NCBI RefSeq assembly: GCF_000172795.2
Contig: NZ_CP020947.1
Coordinates: forward strand, 3,103,001 to 3,167,000
DNA: 64,000 nucleotides
Origin: Rhizobium sp. CIAT894
GTDB taxonomy: Bacteria; Pseudomonadota; Alphaproteobacteria; Rhizobiales; Rhizobiaceae
Direction: 5' to 3'
Part shown: piece by piece, positions 24,643 through 33,918 of the stretch
Numbering within the stretch: position 1 is the first letter of the stretch
Layout: the number at the start of each line of letters is the position of its first letter
Program-made: the position numbers and the translations under genes
The notes under the pieces: model-generated
What the model was told of the DNA's origin: nothing
The model's database searches: none
What the model saw: only the letters and a program-made list of their open reading frames with translations

Positions 24643-25690
24643 CGATTGCCGGCGGCAGTGCGCGCAGCACCTGCCGTCGAAGCGGCATCCAGCCGGTGCC
24701 GATGATCAATACGATCGCGCCGACGACAATCAGCGTCGTGAAGATATAGGTGTCGACCGTGGCGCTCCCGTGCCGGAAGACGCTGAAGATCGCAACGCCG
24801 AGCGACAGCAGCCCCGACGTGACGAAGGCGCGGCGGTCGATGACGAGGCCGATCAGCATCAGCACCGCCACCGTCGCGACGACCACAGGCGTCCGGGCCG
24901 ACATATTCGTCGGATCAAAGATACGGCCGCCTTCCCCGAGAGACAGCAGTGAAACAGTGCTGTAGAGCAGCGCCGGCGCCGCGCCGAGGTGCAGCCAGAA
25001 AGCGATGTCCGACCGAGTCGTCCGGCGCAGCCGGTCGCCGAGGTCGAAGTAGAGCGCCGTCGCGAAGAGGCCGAGCGCGCAGACGAGAGAAACCGCAGCC
25101 AGCACCGCAAGATGGTCGACGAAAAATGCGGGGTTGCCGCTGAGCCATTGCACCAGGCGCAAAAGCAGGGTGAGCACGAAGGCAAGCGTCGACATGATCG
25201 AAAGCGCCAGCGCCAGGGGCACACGATAGCGGGCATAGTAGACGCCGAGAAGAATCGGGAAGCCGGCAACGAACTGTGTCAGATCAGCCCCGATTTCGGA
25301 GGTCCAGGGCGTGAGGACGCGGGACATCAGCAAAAATATCCAGCAGAACAGCGCGATCGTCAGGCTGACGGCCGGCAAGGCGAGCCGCTGGCGGTGCACC
25401 AGGATTTCCGAAAGCACGATGATGGCGGGCGGCACCGCGTAAAGCGGCGCAAGACCCCAGAGGCCGACGAGCGCCACGATAACGCCGATGGTGATGAGCA
25501 CATCGTGGAAGCCTCGCACGAAACGCGGCGTCTCCGTATCCGACCAGGCCTGCTCCTCGGCGGCGATGACAGGCGCCCCGGCGACGGCCACGCCGCGCTC
25601 GATGAGGAAAGGCAAAAGGCTCCCGCCCGCTTCCGGTGAAATCAGCTCTCGGCGCACCGCCTCGTCTAGGATCGACTTTAGTTCCGTCAT
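24620..25690 (-). CDS. DUF2157 multi-pass membrane protein
   Basis: This 356-residue protein has a soluble N-terminus (about 1-55, TELKSILDEAVRRELISPEAG) and then about ten hydrophobic helices. The short N-terminal alpha-helical segment with repeated membrane helices is the DUF2157 layout. No catalytic or transport motif is visible. It has a normal start and its end overlaps the ychF terminator. The function is unknown. It stands alone. Confidence 0.8.
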   Translation of the reverse strand: MTELKSILDEAVRRELISPEAGGSLLPFLIERGVAVAGAPVIAAEEQAWSDTETPRFVRGFHDVLITIGVIVALVGLWGLAPLYAVPPAIIVLSEILVHRQRLALPAVSLTIALFCWIFLLMSRVLTPWTSEIGADLTQFVAGFPILLGVYYARYRVPLALALSIMSTLAFVLTLLLRLVQWLSGNPAFFVDHLAVLAAVSLVCALGLFATALYFDLGDRLRRTTRSDIAFWLHLGAAPALLYSTVSLLSLGEGGRIFDPTNMSARTPVVVATVAVLMLIGLVIDRRAFVTSGLLSLGVAIFSVFRHGSATVDTYIFTTLIVVGAIVLIIGTGWMPLRRQVLRALPPAIANRLPPG

Positions 25691-25746
25691 AGCCGGTTAT
25701 CTCCCCGGAATCGTTTGAGCCCGCGCGGATGCTGTTGTAAGCACTA

Positions 25747-25797
25747 GAGCATGATGCCGAAAAGTGTAAGCGGTTTCCGGCGACATCATGCTCTAAC
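25747..25797 (+). repeat. Rhizobial mosaic intergenic repeat (copy 3)
   Basis: AGAGCATGATG (25747-25757) is the inverse of CATCATGCTCT, with an inner GCCGAAA..TTTCCGGC arm and the core AAGTGTAAGCGGTTT. This is the same plan as the copies at 13397 and 27413. A second small palindrome, TTAGGCCGACCGGCCTAA, follows near 25824-25841 and may be part of the same mosaic. Confidence 0.75.
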
Positions 25798-25880
25798 TCT
25801 TTAATGTAGAACAGAATTCAGATTTTAGGCCGACCGGCCTAAACATCCTGTTCTAGGCGCTGCATATGGCGGGGGAACGA

Positions 25881-26369
25881 ATGTCGGTAGAAAAGCTGTC
25901 TTTCGAGGATTTTGAACCCGGACGCCGTTTCCCTCTCGGCCCCAAGCTGGTGCTTGCCGAAGAAATCATCGAATTCGCCAGCGAATTCGACCCGCAGCCG
26001 ATGCATGTCGATGAGGCCGCCGGCCGCGCCAGCATTCTCGGGGGGCTTGCCGCCTCCGGCTGGCATACGTCTGCGATGCTGATGCGCATGATGGCAGACA
26101 GCTATATCCTGCACGCGCTCTGCGAGGGGGCGCCGGGCATCGATCTGATGGAATGGCGAAAGCCGGTGCTGGCAGGCGATACGCTGCAGGGCCACTCGAC
26201 CGTACTCGAAGCCCGGCCGATGCGCTCGCGTCCCGGCATCGGCATCGCCAAGTTCCGCCACGCGCTGGAAAACCAGCGCGGCGAGCTTGTTTGTCTCTCG
26301 GAGAATTCGGTCATGATCCGCATGCGCGCCGCGCCGGGCATTCCCATGAGCCCGGAGGCATTGGCATGA
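25881..26369 (+). CDS. MaoC-like hot-dog-fold protein (first of a pair)
   Basis: This 162-residue single hot-dog domain starts after GGGGGAA. It shows the hydratase motif region EFASEFDPQPMHVDEAAG (the Asp-x4-His pattern of R-specific enoyl hydratases) and GGLAASGWHTSAMLMR. These enzymes hydrate enoyl-CoA, but many such proteins have other CoA-ester substrates. The stop overlaps the start of the next, related gene by four bases, so the two products are probably made together and may form a heterodimer. An ATG at 25866 is an alternative start. Confidence 0.87.
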   Translation: MSVEKLSFEDFEPGRRFPLGPKLVLAEEIIEFASEFDPQPMHVDEAAGRASILGGLAASGWHTSAMLMRMMADSYILHALCEGAPGIDLMEWRKPVLAGDTLQGHSTVLEARPMRSRPGIGIAKFRHALENQRGELVCLSENSVMIRMRAAPGIPMSPEALA

Positions 26370-26833
26370 GAATGTCCGAACTTTACGCCGTCGGCGAAAA
26401 GGCCGAGATCGGCAGCTACACCTTCACCGAGGAAAACATCATTCGTTTTGCTGGACGCTACGATCCGCAGCGTTTTCACATCGACAAGGAAGCGGCCAAA
26501 GATACTCTCTTCGGCGGCCTTTGCGCCTCGGGCTGGCACACCACCGCCGCCTGGATGCAGACTTTCCTCGCCTTCTGGAAAAGCCAGGCCGTCGCGCTTG
26601 CGCAAAAGGGCCTGACGGCGCCGAACCTCGGTCCCTCGCCGGGCTTCCAGAAACTGCAATGGCTGCGGCCGATCTTCCCGGGCGACGTCGTGACCTATTC
26701 CGTCGCCCTCCTCTCCAGCCGGCCGCTCGCGTCGCGGCCGGGCTGGCACCTCAACACCATCCTCTGCGAGGGCGTCAATCAGAACGGCGATCCCGTCATG
26801 CGCTTCGAAAGCGGCGTGCTGGAATTCGACTGA
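26366..26833 (+). CDS. MaoC-like hot-dog-fold protein (second of a pair)
   Basis: This 155-residue paralogue of the preceding gene has the same signature: RFAGRYDPQRFHIDKEAAK and GGLCASGWHTTAAWMQ. Both genes keep the Asp and His of the hydratase site. The four-base ATGA overlap indicates translational coupling. Two single hot-dog units made in equal amount could assemble like the two halves of eukaryotic double hot-dog hydratases. This is an inference from layout. Confidence 0.87.
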   Translation: MRMSELYAVGEKAEIGSYTFTEENIIRFAGRYDPQRFHIDKEAAKDTLFGGLCASGWHTTAAWMQTFLAFWKSQAVALAQKGLTAPNLGPSPGFQKLQWLRPIFPGDVVTYSVALLSSRPLASRPGWHLNTILCEGVNQNGDPVMRFESGVLEFD

Positions 26834-26852
26834 CGCGGGCGTAGGATCCTGC

Positions 26853-27395
26853 TCAGTGGCCGGAGAATTCGACCAGCGTGTGCACGTTGACACCGAGCTC
26901 TTCCAGCTTCCTGCGGCCGCCGAGATCCGGCAGGTCGATCACGAAGCAGGCACCCACCACCTCCGCGCCGATCTGACGCAGCAGTTTCGTCGCGCCGACG
27001 GCCGTGCCGCCGGTGGCGATCAGGTCGTCGACCAGGATCACCTTCTCGCCGGGCTGAACCGCATCGCGGTGCATCTCCATTTCGTCGACGCCATATTCCA
27101 GACTATAGGCGATGCGCACGGTGTCGTGCGGCAGCTTGCCCTTCTTGCGGATCGGCACGAAGCCGGAGGAAAGCTGATGCGCCACCGCACCGCCGAGGAT
27201 GAAGCCGCGCGCCTCCATGCCGGCGATCTTGTCGATCTTCGTGCCGGCATAGGGCTGTACGAGTTCGTCGACTGCCCGGCGGAAAGCCCGCGGGTTGCCG
27301 AGCAGCGTGGTAATGTCGCGGAAGATGATGCCGGGCTTGGGGTAGTCTGTAATGGAGCGGATGCTGGCCGCAAGCTCCGAAGTCGTATTGTCCAT
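26853..27395 (-). CDS. apt: Adenine phosphoribosyltransferase
   Basis: This 180-residue cytoplasmic purine-salvage enzyme converts adenine and PRPP to AMP. The PRPP-binding loop [14 protein letters not shown] is intact, along with [11 protein letters not shown] and [14 protein letters not shown]. Start [11 protein letters not shown] gives the standard length; an upstream extension is intergenic repeat read through. It is the last of the minus-strand genes downstream of the bc1 operon but is separated from it by a terminator and a repeat, so it is probably expressed on its own. Confidence 0.97.
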   Translation of the reverse strand: MDNTTSELAASIRSITDYPKPGIIFRDITTLLGNPRAFRRAVDELVQPYAGTKIDKIAGMEARGFILGGAVAHQLSSGFVPIRKKGKLPHDTVRIAYSLEYGVDEMEMHRDAVQPGEKVILVDDLIATGGTAVGATKLLRQIGAEVVGACFVIDLPDLGGRRKLEELGVNVHTLVEFSGH

Positions 27396-27412
27396 GGAAA
27401 GTCCGTATTCTG

Positions 27413-27520
27413 CTAAAGCATGTCGCGCAAAGTGTGGAGCGGTTTTGCGCCGACGACATGCGCAAAACCAAAACCTAAAGTGTGGGCCAAGCGAATCTGC
27501 AAGATCGCGACGCGCTTTAG
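27413..27520 (+). repeat. Rhizobial mosaic intergenic repeat (copy 4, most complete)
   Basis: The left hairpin is GCATGTCG/CGACATGC with an inner GCGCAAA..TTTGCGC arm around the AGTGTGGAGCGGTTTT core. The right half, CCTAAAGTGTGGGCCAAGCG through GATCGCGACGCGCTTTAG, matches the copy at 8786-8886. It fills most of the apt promoter region. Confidence 0.8.
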
Positions 27521-27566
27521 GGCAAGAAACTGGCCGCACTCTATCAATTGCCAGGGGCGGAACCAA

Positions 27567-27593
27567 CAAAAAAGGCGGCCGAGGCCGCCTTTT
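27567..27593 (-). terminator. Terminator of the petABC (bc1) operon
   Basis: On the minus strand AAGGCGGCC, a two-base loop and GGCCGCCTT are followed by a run of Ts. It lies 20-45 bases after the petC stop codon. Confidence 0.9.
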
Positions 27594-27612
27594 GAATGTT
27601 CGTCGGGAAAGC

Positions 27613-28500
27613 TCAGTGATCCTTGTTGGCGTAGACCGAGCGCTTCGTCAGGTAGATCAGCAGCGTGAAGATTGCCAGGAAGATCATGACCATGAAGCCG
27701 GTGCGCTTGCGCTCCTCGAGATGCGGCTCGGCGGCCCACATCAAGAAGGCGGAGACATCTCTCGAATACTGGTCGACAGTCGCCGGCGCGCCGTCGTCAT
27801 AGGTCACCTGGCCGTCGGAGAGCGGCTTCGGCATGGCGAGAACGGCAGCGGCATGGAAATACGGGTTATAGTGCCCACCCTGCGGCACCTGGAACCCGGC
27901 CGGCGGCTCTTCATAGCCGGTCAGCAGCGCGTGGATGTAATCCGGGCCGTTTTCCTGATACTGCGTGAAGATGTCGCCGACAAAACGCGGGAAGCCGCGC
28001 TCGACTTCGCGGGCCTTGGCGATCAGCGAAAAGTCCGGCGGAACCGCACCATTGTTGGACGCGGCGGCGGCTTCGGCATTGGCGAAAGGCGCCGGGAAGT
28101 GGTCGGAAGGGACCGCCTTTCGGGTAAACATCTCGCCGGCCGCATTCGGCCCGTCCTGGACCTCGTAGTTTGCGGCGAAAGCCTTCACCTGCGCCTCGGA
28201 ATAACCAAGCTCGCCGAGCATGCGGAACGGCACCAGGTTCATCGAATGGCAGGCGGAACAGACTTCGGTGTAGACCTTGAGGCCGCGCTGAAGCTGAGCC
28301 TTGTCGTAATGACCGAACGGACCGGCAAAAGTCCACTCTTCCTCCTTAGGCTCCTTCAGCGGATAGTGCGGCGTCGCGCCTTCCTCGTGATGGGCCGCGG
28401 GTGCTGCTCCGTTCGCGGGCGCCGCTTCCTCAGCGAGGGCGGCGCTGCCGAGAAGAGCCGCGAAGGCGAGCGGCAGAATGCTTGCAACAAGCGTTTTCAT
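27613..28500 (-). CDS. petC: Cytochrome c1 subunit of the bc1 complex
   Basis: This 295-residue subunit has a signal peptide ([20 protein letters not shown]) and the covalent haem-c site CSACH near residue 76. PFRMLGELG follows, and a single C-terminal anchor helix (about 265-285, [15 protein letters not shown]) ends in [10 protein letters not shown]. Cytochrome c1 receives electrons from the Rieske protein and passes them to soluble cytochrome c. Unlike Bradyrhizobium, where b and c1 are one fbcH gene, b and c1 are separate here. It is third in the operon, 25 bases after petB. Confidence 0.97.
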   Translation of the reverse strand: MKTLVASILPLAFAALLGSAALAEEAAPANGAAPAAHHEEGATPHYPLKEPKEEEWTFAGPFGHYDKAQLQRGLKVYTEVCSACHSMNLVPFRMLGELGYSEAQVKAFAANYEVQDGPNAAGEMFTRKAVPSDHFPAPFANAEAAAASNNGAVPPDFSLIAKAREVERGFPRFVGDIFTQYQENGPDYIHALLTGYEEPPAGFQVPQGGHYNPYFHAAAVLAMPKPLSDGQVTYDDGAPATVDQYSRDVSAFLMWAAEPHLEERKRTGFMVMIFLAIFTLLIYLTKRSVYANKDH

Positions 28501-28525
28501 ATTTCCGTTTCCTTCCGTCGCTCGC

Positions 28526-29806
28526 TTACGCATTGGCCGCCGCACCGGCGGCTGCTGTCTTGTTGCGCTTTTCGAGCACCGCTTCGGTGATCGAGTTCGG
28601 GATGCGGCGCGGCGTTTCCACCAAGCCAAGAACTGGCATCGCGACCAGGAAGAAAGCGAAGTAGAGCAGCGTGCAGATCTGCGAGATCGTCGTGAACAAG
28701 CCTTCCGCCGGCTGCGAGCCGAGCCAGCCGAGTATGATCGCATTGATCACGAACAGCCAGTAGAAGAGCTTGTACCAGGGACGGTAGACGGCCGAGCGAA
28801 CCTTGGAGGTGTCGAGCCAGGGCAGGAAGAACAGCACGATGATCGCACCGAACATCACCAGCACGCCGCCGAGCTTGGAATCGATCGGGCCGACATTGAA
28901 GGTGATCGAACGCAGCATCGCATAGAACGGCAGGAAGTACCATTCCGGAACGATGTGGGCGGGCGTCTTCAACGGGTCGGCCGGAATGTAGTTGTCGGCA
29001 TGACCGAGGAAGTTCGGCAGGTAGAAGACGAAATAGGCATAGACCAGCAGGAAGATCGAGACGCCGAGCGCATCCTTCATCGTCGCATAGGGCGTGAAGC
29101 GCACCGTATCGGTTTTCGTCTTGACCTCGACGCCCGTCGGGTTGGTCTGGCCGGTGACATGCAGCGCCCAGATATGCAGGACGACAACGCCGGCGATCAT
29201 GAAGGGCAGCAGGTAATGCAGCGAGAAGAAGCGGTTCAACGTCGGCTGATCGACGGCAAAGCCGCCAAGCAGGAACTGCTGGATCCATTCGCCGACCAGC
29301 GGGAAGGCCGAGAAGAAGCCGGTAATGACGGTCGCGCCCCAGAAGGACATCTGCCCCCAAGGCAGAACATAACCCATGAAGCCGGTCGCCATCATCAGCA
29401 GATAGATGACGACGCCGAGGATCCAGAGGATTTCGCGCGGCGCCTTGTAGGAACCGTAATAAAGACCGCGGGCGATGTGCAGGTAGACGGCGACGAAGAA
29501 GAACGAGGCGCCGTTGGCATGCATGTAGCGCAGCAGCCAGCCGTGGTTGACGTCGCGCATGATCTTTTCAACGGAGTTGAAAGCCAGCGTCGTGTCGGCG
29601 GCATAATGCATGGCGAGCGTAACGCCCGTCAGGATCTGCACGATCAGCATGACGGCGAGCATGGCGCCGAAAGTATAGGCATAATTCAGGTTTCTGGGAA
29701 CCGGATAGGCGATGAAGCTGTCATAGACCATGCGCGGCAAAGGCAGGCGCGCATCGACCCATTTCTCAAGGCCGGTTGACGGCTCGTAGCTGGAATGGCC
29801 ACTCAT
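28526..29806 (-). CDS. petB: Cytochrome b subunit of the bc1 complex
   Basis: This 426-residue inner-membrane protein has eight helices. It carries two b haems and the quinol-oxidising and quinone-reducing sites. Visible landmarks are [37 protein letters not shown], and the conserved [13 protein letters not shown] of the Qo site. The second gene of the operon, it lies 14 bases after petA and 25 bases before petC. All haem-ligand regions are present and the length is typical. Confidence 0.98.
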   Translation of the reverse strand: MSGHSSYEPSTGLEKWVDARLPLPRMVYDSFIAYPVPRNLNYAYTFGAMLAVMLIVQILTGVTLAMHYAADTTLAFNSVEKIMRDVNHGWLLRYMHANGASFFFVAVYLHIARGLYYGSYKAPREILWILGVVIYLLMMATGFMGYVLPWGQMSFWGATVITGFFSAFPLVGEWIQQFLLGGFAVDQPTLNRFFSLHYLLPFMIAGVVVLHIWALHVTGQTNPTGVEVKTKTDTVRFTPYATMKDALGVSIFLLVYAYFVFYLPNFLGHADNYIPADPLKTPAHIVPEWYFLPFYAMLRSITFNVGPIDSKLGGVLVMFGAIIVLFFLPWLDTSKVRSAVYRPWYKLFYWLFVINAIILGWLGSQPAEGLFTTISQICTLLYFAFFLVAMPVLGLVETPRRIPNSITEAVLEKRNKTAAAGAAANA

Positions 29807-29820
29807 TAATCAGTCTCCCC

Positions 29821-30399
29821 TCAACCGATCTTGATTTTGGTATCGGATATAAATGAAAAGGTCGGAATCGCCAGGTTCTGCGGCGCAGGACCCTTACGGA
29901 TGCGGCCGGCCGTATCGTAGACCGAGCCATGGCAGGGACAGAACCAACCATTGTATTCGCCGGCCTGACCGAGCGGAACGCAGCCGAGATGGGTGCAGGT
30001 GCCGATCATGACGATCCAGTTTTCCTTGTCCTTGCCGCCGGAACGGTCGACACCGGTTGCCTGAGCTTCAGGCGGAAGGTTCGCATTGCGGGCGATCGGA
30101 TCCTTGAGATCCGCCAGCGGAACATCGGCGGCAGCCTTCACTTCCTCAGGCGTACGATTGCGGATGAAGATCGGCTTGCCGCGCCACTTGACCGTCAACG
30201 ACATGCCGGGCTCGAGGCTCGCAACATCGACTTCGATAGAGGCAAGTGCCAGTGTCGATGCATCCGGGCGCATCTGGTCGATAAACGGCCAGGCAACCGA
30301 AACGGCGCCGACAGCGCCCGCCATACCAGTGGTGAGATAAAGGAAATCACGGCGAGTAGGCTCTGTCGAAGCCTCGCTTGTCGTTACGTGTTCGCTCAC
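29821..30399 (-). CDS. petA: Rieske iron-sulfur subunit of the bc1 complex
   Basis: This 192-residue protein is exported and folded through the Tat path. The N-terminus has TRRDFLYLTTGMAGAVGAV, a twin-arginine signal that also serves as anchor helix. The 2Fe-2S cluster is bound by CTHLGC and CPCHGS, both intact. It moves electrons from quinol to cytochrome c1 in the periplasm. First gene of the operon; the leader of about 285 bases before it is shared with the divergent phosphatase-family gene. I see no clear promoter there. Confidence 0.98.
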   Translation of the reverse strand: MSEHVTTSEASTEPTRRDFLYLTTGMAGAVGAVSVAWPFIDQMRPDASTLALASIEVDVASLEPGMSLTVKWRGKPIFIRNRTPEEVKAAADVPLADLKDPIARNANLPPEAQATGVDRSGGKDKENWIVMIGTCTHLGCVPLGQAGEYNGWFCPCHGSVYDTAGRIRKGPAPQNLAIPTFSFISDTKIKIG

Positions 30400-30684
30400 G
30401 GCCTAACCATCCTCTGCGCAATTATTGCGGAATTCCGCCCTGCCCCCTCTGCCGGCGAATCGATCTGGACACAATTCGGCCATAGATTCCCCGGCAATCC
30501 GGCGCGTTCTAAGCTTGATCGCAAATTATGTCCAGCCTTGGCAAGGGGACGAGGGCACAATGTCGCGGGAATTTCCGAGGATTTTTTTAAGGCAAACACA
30601 AGCTTGCCACTATGCTGCATTGCAACAAAATGGTCGCCGTGATAGGCGCGATGGCAGCCACGCCAGCGAGCCGGACCGGAACGA

Positions 30685-31617
30685 ATGAGAGACACGATTT
30701 TTTGCGTATTCAGCGTCCTCACGACGCTCGTCCTCGCCGTCGTCTCGCTGCGCTACGTCAGAGATTTCTATCTGCTGTCCTTCTTTTACAGCTTTCAGGT
30801 CCATCTGGCGGTGGCCGCAGCGGCGGCGTCTATCGCAGCCCTTCTCGTCAAGCGGCACTGGTATGGGGTGCTGACACTGAGCGTATCCGTGGTCCTTGCC
30901 GTCCACGGCGTCATGATGATGCGCGAATTCGCCGAGCCCGCTGTGGAAGAGAACCGCCCGGCCCTCTTCAAGCTGATGTCTTTCAATATCGAGAACGATA
31001 ATTTCGCGAACGGCGGCGCAATCGCCGACATGGCCATCGCCTCCGGCGCCGATGTCGTCAACATCCTGGAGGCCGAACCGGTTTTGTCGGAACTGCCGCG
31101 GCTCTTGAAGACCTATCCCTATTACATCGGCTGTGGCGTCGGCATGCAGGAATGCGATACGCTGGTGCTGTCCAAGCGTCCGCTCATCGAACCCCGCATC
31201 CGCAACCTCGGCCTGCTCTGGCGCAACCGGCTGACGATATCGACCATCGATTTCGATGGTCAGAAGGTCAACTTCCTCGCGGCGCACCTCACCAAACCCT
31301 ATTATGACGAATTCCACGGCCTAGAGATCTGGGATCTCGCGGAGATCATTCCTTCCCTGCCGGGGCCGCTCGTCCTTGCCGGTGATTTCAATACCTCGAT
31401 CCTGGCGCCCGACGTGCAGTGGCTCATGCGCGGCCAGGGCCTCGGCACGGTATCGCTGGAGCCGGCGACATGGCCGATTAAGGCAGGCGCCTTCGGCATT
31501 CCGATCGATCACGTCTTCAGCAAAGCGCCGCTGCGGCTGAAATCTGTCCGCCGCATCCAGGACAGTTTCGGTTCAAATCATTTTGGCCTGATGGCGGAAT
31601 TCGTCGTCGATCCCTGA
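30685..31617 (+). CDS. Membrane-anchored endonuclease/exonuclease/phosphatase-family protein
   Basis: This 310-residue protein has three hydrophobic helices at the N-terminus (about 5-85), then an EEP catalytic domain. Motifs are LMSFNIENDN (metal-binding Asn), DVVNILEAEP (the key Glu), LAGDFNTS (Asp-x-Asn) and the closing SNHFGLMAEF (His). The active site, probably facing the periplasm, is complete. EEP enzymes cut nucleic acids or phosphoesters such as inositol phosphates; which applies is unknown. Its last 45 bases overlap the end of the convergent ABC exporter gene. Confidence 0.9.
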   Translation: MRDTIFCVFSVLTTLVLAVVSLRYVRDFYLLSFFYSFQVHLAVAAAAASIAALLVKRHWYGVLTLSVSVVLAVHGVMMMREFAEPAVEENRPALFKLMSFNIENDNFANGGAIADMAIASGADVVNILEAEPVLSELPRLLKTYPYYIGCGVGMQECDTLVLSKRPLIEPRIRNLGLLWRNRLTISTIDFDGQKVNFLAAHLTKPYYDEFHGLEIWDLAEIIPSLPGPLVLAGDFNTSILAPDVQWLMRGQGLGTVSLEPATWPIKAGAFGIPIDHVFSKAPLRLKSVRRIQDSFGSNHFGLMAEFVVDP

Positions 31618-33486
31618 GTTCTGATCGTCGTCCGCCGCCAGGAAGCCGCCGGACTGACGCGCCCAGAGCTCGGCATATAGCCCGCCGCGGCGAAGCAGTT
31701 CGTCGTGGCTGCCCTCCTCGATGATCCGGCCGAGATCGACGACGATCAGCCGGTCGAGTGCGGCAATCGTCGACAGCCGGTGGGCGATGGCAAGCACGGT
31801 CTTGCCCTCCATGATCCGATGAAGATTGGACTGGATCGCTTCTTCCACTTCCGAATCGAGCGCCGACGTCGCTTCGTCGAGAACGAGGATCGGGGCGTCC
31901 TTCAGCATGACCCGGGCAATGGCAATACGCTGGCGCTGCCCGCCCGACAGTTTGACGCCGCGTTCGCCGACATGCGCATCGAAACCTTTGCGGCCCTGCT
32001 GATCCTGCAGGCGCTCGATGAAATCGATGGCTTCGGCGCGCCGGGCTGCCTCGACCAGCCGTTCCTCGCCGGCATCCGGGCGTCCGAACAGGATATTGTC
32101 GCGCACCGAACGATGCAGCAGCGACGTGTCCTGGCTGACGACGCCGATCTGCATCCTGAGAGTTTCCTGTGTCACCGCCGAAATATCCTGGCCGTCGACG
32201 AGGATGCGGCCGTCCTGAATATCGTAGAGGCGCAGCAAGAGGTTCATCAGCGTCGATTTCCCGGCACCGGAACGGCCGACGATCCCGACCTTTTCCCCCG
32301 GGCGAATGGTGAGCGAGAAATTTTCGACGACCGGCCGGTGATCCTTGCCGTAGCGGAAGGAAATATTGTCGAAACGAATGCCCGGCTGCCGGATCATCAG
32401 GCTCTTCGCATCGGGCCGATCGACGAGCCCCAGCGGCTGGGAGATCAGCTCGGCGGCATTCTGGATGGTGCCGAGATTGCGCATGATGCCGTTGAACTGC
32501 GTCATCATCCGTCCGAGCAGGAAGTTCAGCCGGAGCACCAGCGCCAGCGAGAAGGCCACCGCCCCGGAGCTGACTAGGCCGCGCAGCCAGAGATCGACGC
32601 TCAGCCCCGCCATGGTGACGATCATCAGGCCGGAAAGCAGCGCCATCGAAGCCCGGACACCGGTGATGAACCGGGTGAAGCGCAGCACCGTATCCTGATA
32701 GATGTCGAAGCCCTGCCGCATGTAGCGGTCGCTCTCCTCATCGCGGGCAAACAGCTTCAGCGTCTGCATGTTGCTGTAGGAATCGACCATCCGGCCGTTC
32801 AGCATCGATGCGGCTTCCGCCGTTTCGCGCGAATGATGGCGGATCCGTGGAACGAAGTGGCGGGCAAGGAGGCCGAAGGCGCCAAGCCAGAACAGCACGA
32901 CGGCGGCGAGGGAAAAGTCCAGCCGGGCGACGAGCGCGAGCGTCGTGACGGCATAAATGCCGACGAACCAGACGCTTTCCATCAGCGAAGTCACGAGATC
33001 GCCGGTCGCCTGCCCTGCCGACCAGACCTTGGTGACGATGCGTCCGGAGAAATCGCTCTGGAAGAACGACAAAGACTGCCGGGAGACATGGAGATAGGAT
33101 TGCCAACGTGCTAGATTGTAAAAACCAGGCGTGATCACCTGCTGGTCAACAAGCGCGATCAGGAAGGCGACGACGAAGCGCACGATCCCGATGAGAGCGA
33201 GCATGCCGAACAGCTCGCCGCCATGGGCTGCGAGAAGACCGCTCCAGCCGGTACCGGGCGTGATGCTGCCGAGGATATCGACCAGCCGTCCGACGAACCA
33301 GAAGAGCGCCGCCTCGATCGCCGCCGACATGCCGCCGAGAACGAGCATGGCGATGAAGGGCATCTTCGCCTGGCCGATATAGAACCAGATGAATCCGAGC
33401 GTCGAGCGCGGAGGCTGGAGATTGGCGCGCGGACGAAACGGATCGATCCAGGTCTCGAACAGGCGTAGGATAGGGCTTAAGATCAT
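31573..33486 (-). CDS. ABC exporter, fused permease-ATPase (first paralogue)
   Basis: This 637-residue half-transporter has six helices in an ABC type I exporter domain (about 30-330) and an ATPase domain (about 365-600). Walker A is GRSGAGKST, the signature is LSGGQRQR, Walker B is ILVLDEATSALDS, and the H-loop is IAHRLSTI. It would work as a homodimer or with the paralogue at 34601. The substrate (lipid, peptide or drug) cannot be told. The 3' end overlaps the EEP gene by 45 bases, so its last 15 residues are encoded antisense to the end of that gene. Confidence 0.94.
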   Translation of the reverse strand: MILSPILRLFETWIDPFRPRANLQPPRSTLGFIWFYIGQAKMPFIAMLVLGGMSAAIEAALFWFVGRLVDILGSITPGTGWSGLLAAHGGELFGMLALIGIVRFVVAFLIALVDQQVITPGFYNLARWQSYLHVSRQSLSFFQSDFSGRIVTKVWSAGQATGDLVTSLMESVWFVGIYAVTTLALVARLDFSLAAVVLFWLGAFGLLARHFVPRIRHHSRETAEAASMLNGRMVDSYSNMQTLKLFARDEESDRYMRQGFDIYQDTVLRFTRFITGVRASMALLSGLMIVTMAGLSVDLWLRGLVSSGAVAFSLALVLRLNFLLGRMMTQFNGIMRNLGTIQNAAELISQPLGLVDRPDAKSLMIRQPGIRFDNISFRYGKDHRPVVENFSLTIRPGEKVGIVGRSGAGKSTLMNLLLRLYDIQDGRILVDGQDISAVTQETLRMQIGVVSQDTSLLHRSVRDNILFGRPDAGEERLVEAARRAEAIDFIERLQDQQGRKGFDAHVGERGVKLSGGQRQRIAIARVMLKDAPILVLDEATSALDSEVEEAIQSNLHRIMEGKTVLAIAHRLSTIAALDRLIVVDLGRIIEEGSHDELLRRGGLYAELWARQSGGFLAADDDQNSGIDDEFRHQAKMI

Positions 33487-33647
33487 GGAAGCGATATAGG
33501 CGGATTAGGAGGACCGGCAAAGAGAATGGAATGCCGACAAACCTTATATTTTTGTAATGATCGATAACATCGGCGGCATCGCTATTGATTGCCCCCCAAC
33601 CGGTCACAATCTGACACTACGATGGCGCTTCACCGGAGATAAGTTTC

Positions 33648-33878
33648 ATGGAAACGAAAATGCTCGATGCGCATATTCCGCTTCCGCTTGCAGAGAGGCT
33701 CGACGCCCTCGCCATCGACCTGGCGCTGCCGCGCGACGAGATCGTCACCGAGGCCCTCGCCGCCTGGCTCGACCAGGAAGAGCGCCGCCGCATCGTGGCG
33801 TTGCGCACGATCGCAGCCGCCAACACCATCGTTATCGTCGAACATGACCGGGTGATCGACTGGGCCGACAGTCTTTGA
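33648..33878 (+). CDS. Ribbon-helix-helix (CopG/ParD-like) DNA-binding protein, no toxin beside it
   Basis: This 76-residue protein opens with a beta strand (MLDAHIPLPL) and two helices (AERLDALAIDLALPRDEIVTEALAAWL), the RHH pattern. The C-terminal part (EHDRVIDWADSL) resembles tails of antitoxins that dock a ParE/RelE partner. GGAGATAAG precedes the ATG. No toxin follows on the plus strand; the nearest ParE gene (34233-33919) is convergent and has its own ParD. It is therefore an orphan antitoxin-like gene. Toxin loss is the simplest explanation. Confidence 0.78.
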   Translation: METKMLDAHIPLPLAERLDALAIDLALPRDEIVTEALAAWLDQEERRRIVALRTIAAANTIVIVEHDRVIDWADSL

Positions 33879-33918
33879 ACCGCCGGAGAGCAAGCGCGGC
33901 ATCGTCGCCAGGTCAGCA

